A DNA stretch of 6,480 nucleotides from an uncultured Ruminococcus sp. GTDB lineage: Bacteria; Bacillota; Clostridia; Oscillospirales; Ruminococcaceae. The stretch's first letter is position 1. Each line of letters starts with the position of its first letter. The stretch covers positions 1-6,480 of the forward strand of contig UQEM01000134.1 of NCBI GenBank assembly GCA_900540005.1. The letters are read 5' to 3'. Under the pieces are notes generated by a model. The model had not been told where the DNA came from. It ran no database searches and saw only the letters and a list, made by a program, of their open reading frames with translations. The translations under genes and the position numbers were made by a program. Positions 5,737-6,480 of the stretch are shown here, in pieces.

Positions 5737-6369
5737 ATGGCTTTTGATTTCAAAAAAGAGTACAAAGAATTCTATATGCCTAAGAATAAGCCGCAGATAG
5801 TGGAAATTCCGCGTGCAAATTACATTGCTGTAAGAGGCAAAGGCGATCCAAATGATGAACACGGAACTTACAAGCAGGCTATCGGCGTTCTCTACGCTAT
5901 AGCCTATACGCTGAAAATGAGTTATAAAACCAACTACAAAATCAATGGTTTCTTCGAGTATGTTGTTCCGCCGCTCGAAGGTTTTTGGTGGCAGGACGGA
6001 GTTAACGGCGTAAATTACGCAGATAAGAATTCATTCAACTGGATATCGGTGATTCGCCTGCCTGACTTTGTAGAGAAAAATGACTTTGAATGGGCAGTTG
6101 AGACTGCTTCAAAAAAGAAGAAGCTTGATTGTTCATCAGCCGAATTTCTGACGATAGACGAAGGCTTATGCGTTCAGATCATGCACATCGGCTCGTATGA
6201 TGACGAACCCGCAACTGTCGAATTAATGGACAAATTTCTCGCAGAAAACGGCTATGAAAATGATTTTTCAGACACCAGACTGCATCACGAAATATACCTC
6301 TCCGATGCACGGCGTGTTGCTCCGGAAAAACTGAAAACAGTGATCCGACATCCCGTCAAAAAAGCATAA
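5737..6369 (+). CDS. GyrI-like small-molecule-binding domain protein (SAV2435/Lin2189-type)
   Basis: This stand-alone GyrI-like protein of 210 residues lacks any DNA-binding domain and is predicted to be cytosolic. Characteristic family segments are VEIPRANYIAVRGKG (22-36), PLEGFWW (79-85), MHIGSYDDE (149-157) and HHEIYLSDARR (183-193), followed by the APEKLKTVIRHPV C-terminus. The fold is a SHS2-type duplication that binds hydrophobic or cationic compounds. Some stand-alone members have been shown to hydrolyse cyclopropanoid genotoxins; whether this one does is unknown. Translation starts at ATG 5737, only 4 nt after the dockerin gene, using AAAGG inside that gene's last codons (5725-5729, seven bases away), so expression is probably coupled. 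The intrinsic terminator follows at once. Family assignment is strong by eye; ligand and role are open. Confidence 0.88.
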   Translation: MAFDFKKEYKEFYMPKNKPQIVEIPRANYIAVRGKGDPNDEHGTYKQAIGVLYAIAYTLKMSYKTNYKINGFFEYVVPPLEGFWWQDGVNGVNYADKNSFNWISVIRLPDFVEKNDFEWAVETASKKKKLDCSSAEFLTIDEGLCVQIMHIGSYDDEPATVELMDKFLAENGYENDFSDTRLHHEIYLSDARRVAPEKLKTVIRHPVKKA

Positions 6370-6375
6370 CAACAA

Positions 6376-6411
6376 AAAACCTGAGAAGATCACAGTTTCT
6401 TCTCAGGTTTT
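6376..6411 (+). terminator. Rho-independent terminator of the right-hand operon
   Basis: A perfect 14-bp stem (6376-6389 with 6398-6411) closes an 8-nt loop and runs into a T-rich tail (TTTTATTTTTA). It begins 6 nt after the last stop codon. The A-rich left flank would give a U-tract on the other strand too, so it may act in both directions. It ends 14 nt before the right 51-bp repeat. Confidence 0.93.
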
Positions 6412-6425
6412 ATTTTTAGTGATTC

Positions 6426-6476
6426 AGGGAGTGTTGACACTAAGATAATATGCAGATTTTCGAGCATAAATTTTAC
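6426..6476 (-). repeat. Right copy of the 51-bp perfect inverted repeat
   Basis: This is the exact reverse complement of 1-51. Four further bases (6477-6480) follow before the window ends, and their counterpart on the left would lie outside the window. On the inner side the copies diverge immediately at 6425. The copy carries the same small internal palindrome (AGTGT-TG-ACACT). No recombinase or transposase gene is present between the copies. Confidence 0.95.
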
Positions 6477-6480
6477 GTAG

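Noticed and set aside
1..6480. Composite transposon or prophage end with its own recombinase
   Set aside because: None of the genes is a transposase, integrase or phage protein, so only a non-autonomous element could be argued.

Overview
The window looks like part of a Gram-positive, mid-G+C gut or rumen Firmicute close to Ruminococcus (Oscillospiraceae). The main clue is a secreted protein ending in a Ruminococcus-style type I dockerin. Strong AGGAGG-like ribosome binding sites and consensus sigma-A promoters fit this. The assignment is by inference; no rRNA or other phylogenetic marker is present.

Layout. Two complete operons diverge from a regulatory region at about 3955-4142. The left operon (minus strand) is a sucrose-utilisation cluster. 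It runs from a LacI/ScrR-type repressor (2962-3954) to a short PTS protein (2381-2809), a GH32 sucrose-6-phosphate hydrolase (1027-2376) and a PfkB-family fructokinase (78-1037). The last three genes are tightly packed (a 4-nt gap, then an 11-nt overlap) and have their own consensus promoter and a palindromic operator between 2837 and 2911. The right operon (plus strand) encodes MTA/SAH nucleosidase (4143-4820), a secreted dockerin protein (4833-5732) and a GyrI-like small-molecule-binding protein (5737-6369). It closes with a strong intrinsic terminator (6376-6411). No stretch of more than 300 bases lacks a gene, and no RNA gene, CRISPR array or transposase is visible.

How the genes work together. 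The classical pathway is sucrose import as sucrose-6-phosphate by EIIBCA, cleavage to glucose-6-phosphate and fructose by ScrB, then fructose phosphorylation by ScrK, with ScrR as the sensor. Here the permease gene encodes only 142 residues: a complete EIIB domain joined in frame to the last third of an EIIA domain. The membrane EIIC domain and the EIIA active-site histidine region are gone. The pathway therefore has enzymes and a regulator but no visible transporter.

The two strongest observations are this EIIB-EIIA remnant and a perfect 51-bp inverted repeat (1-51 and 6426-6476) that frames the whole window and encloses exactly the two complete operons. The repeat may mark an invertible or mobile segment. 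It may equally reflect a contig that ends in two copies of a dispersed repeat.
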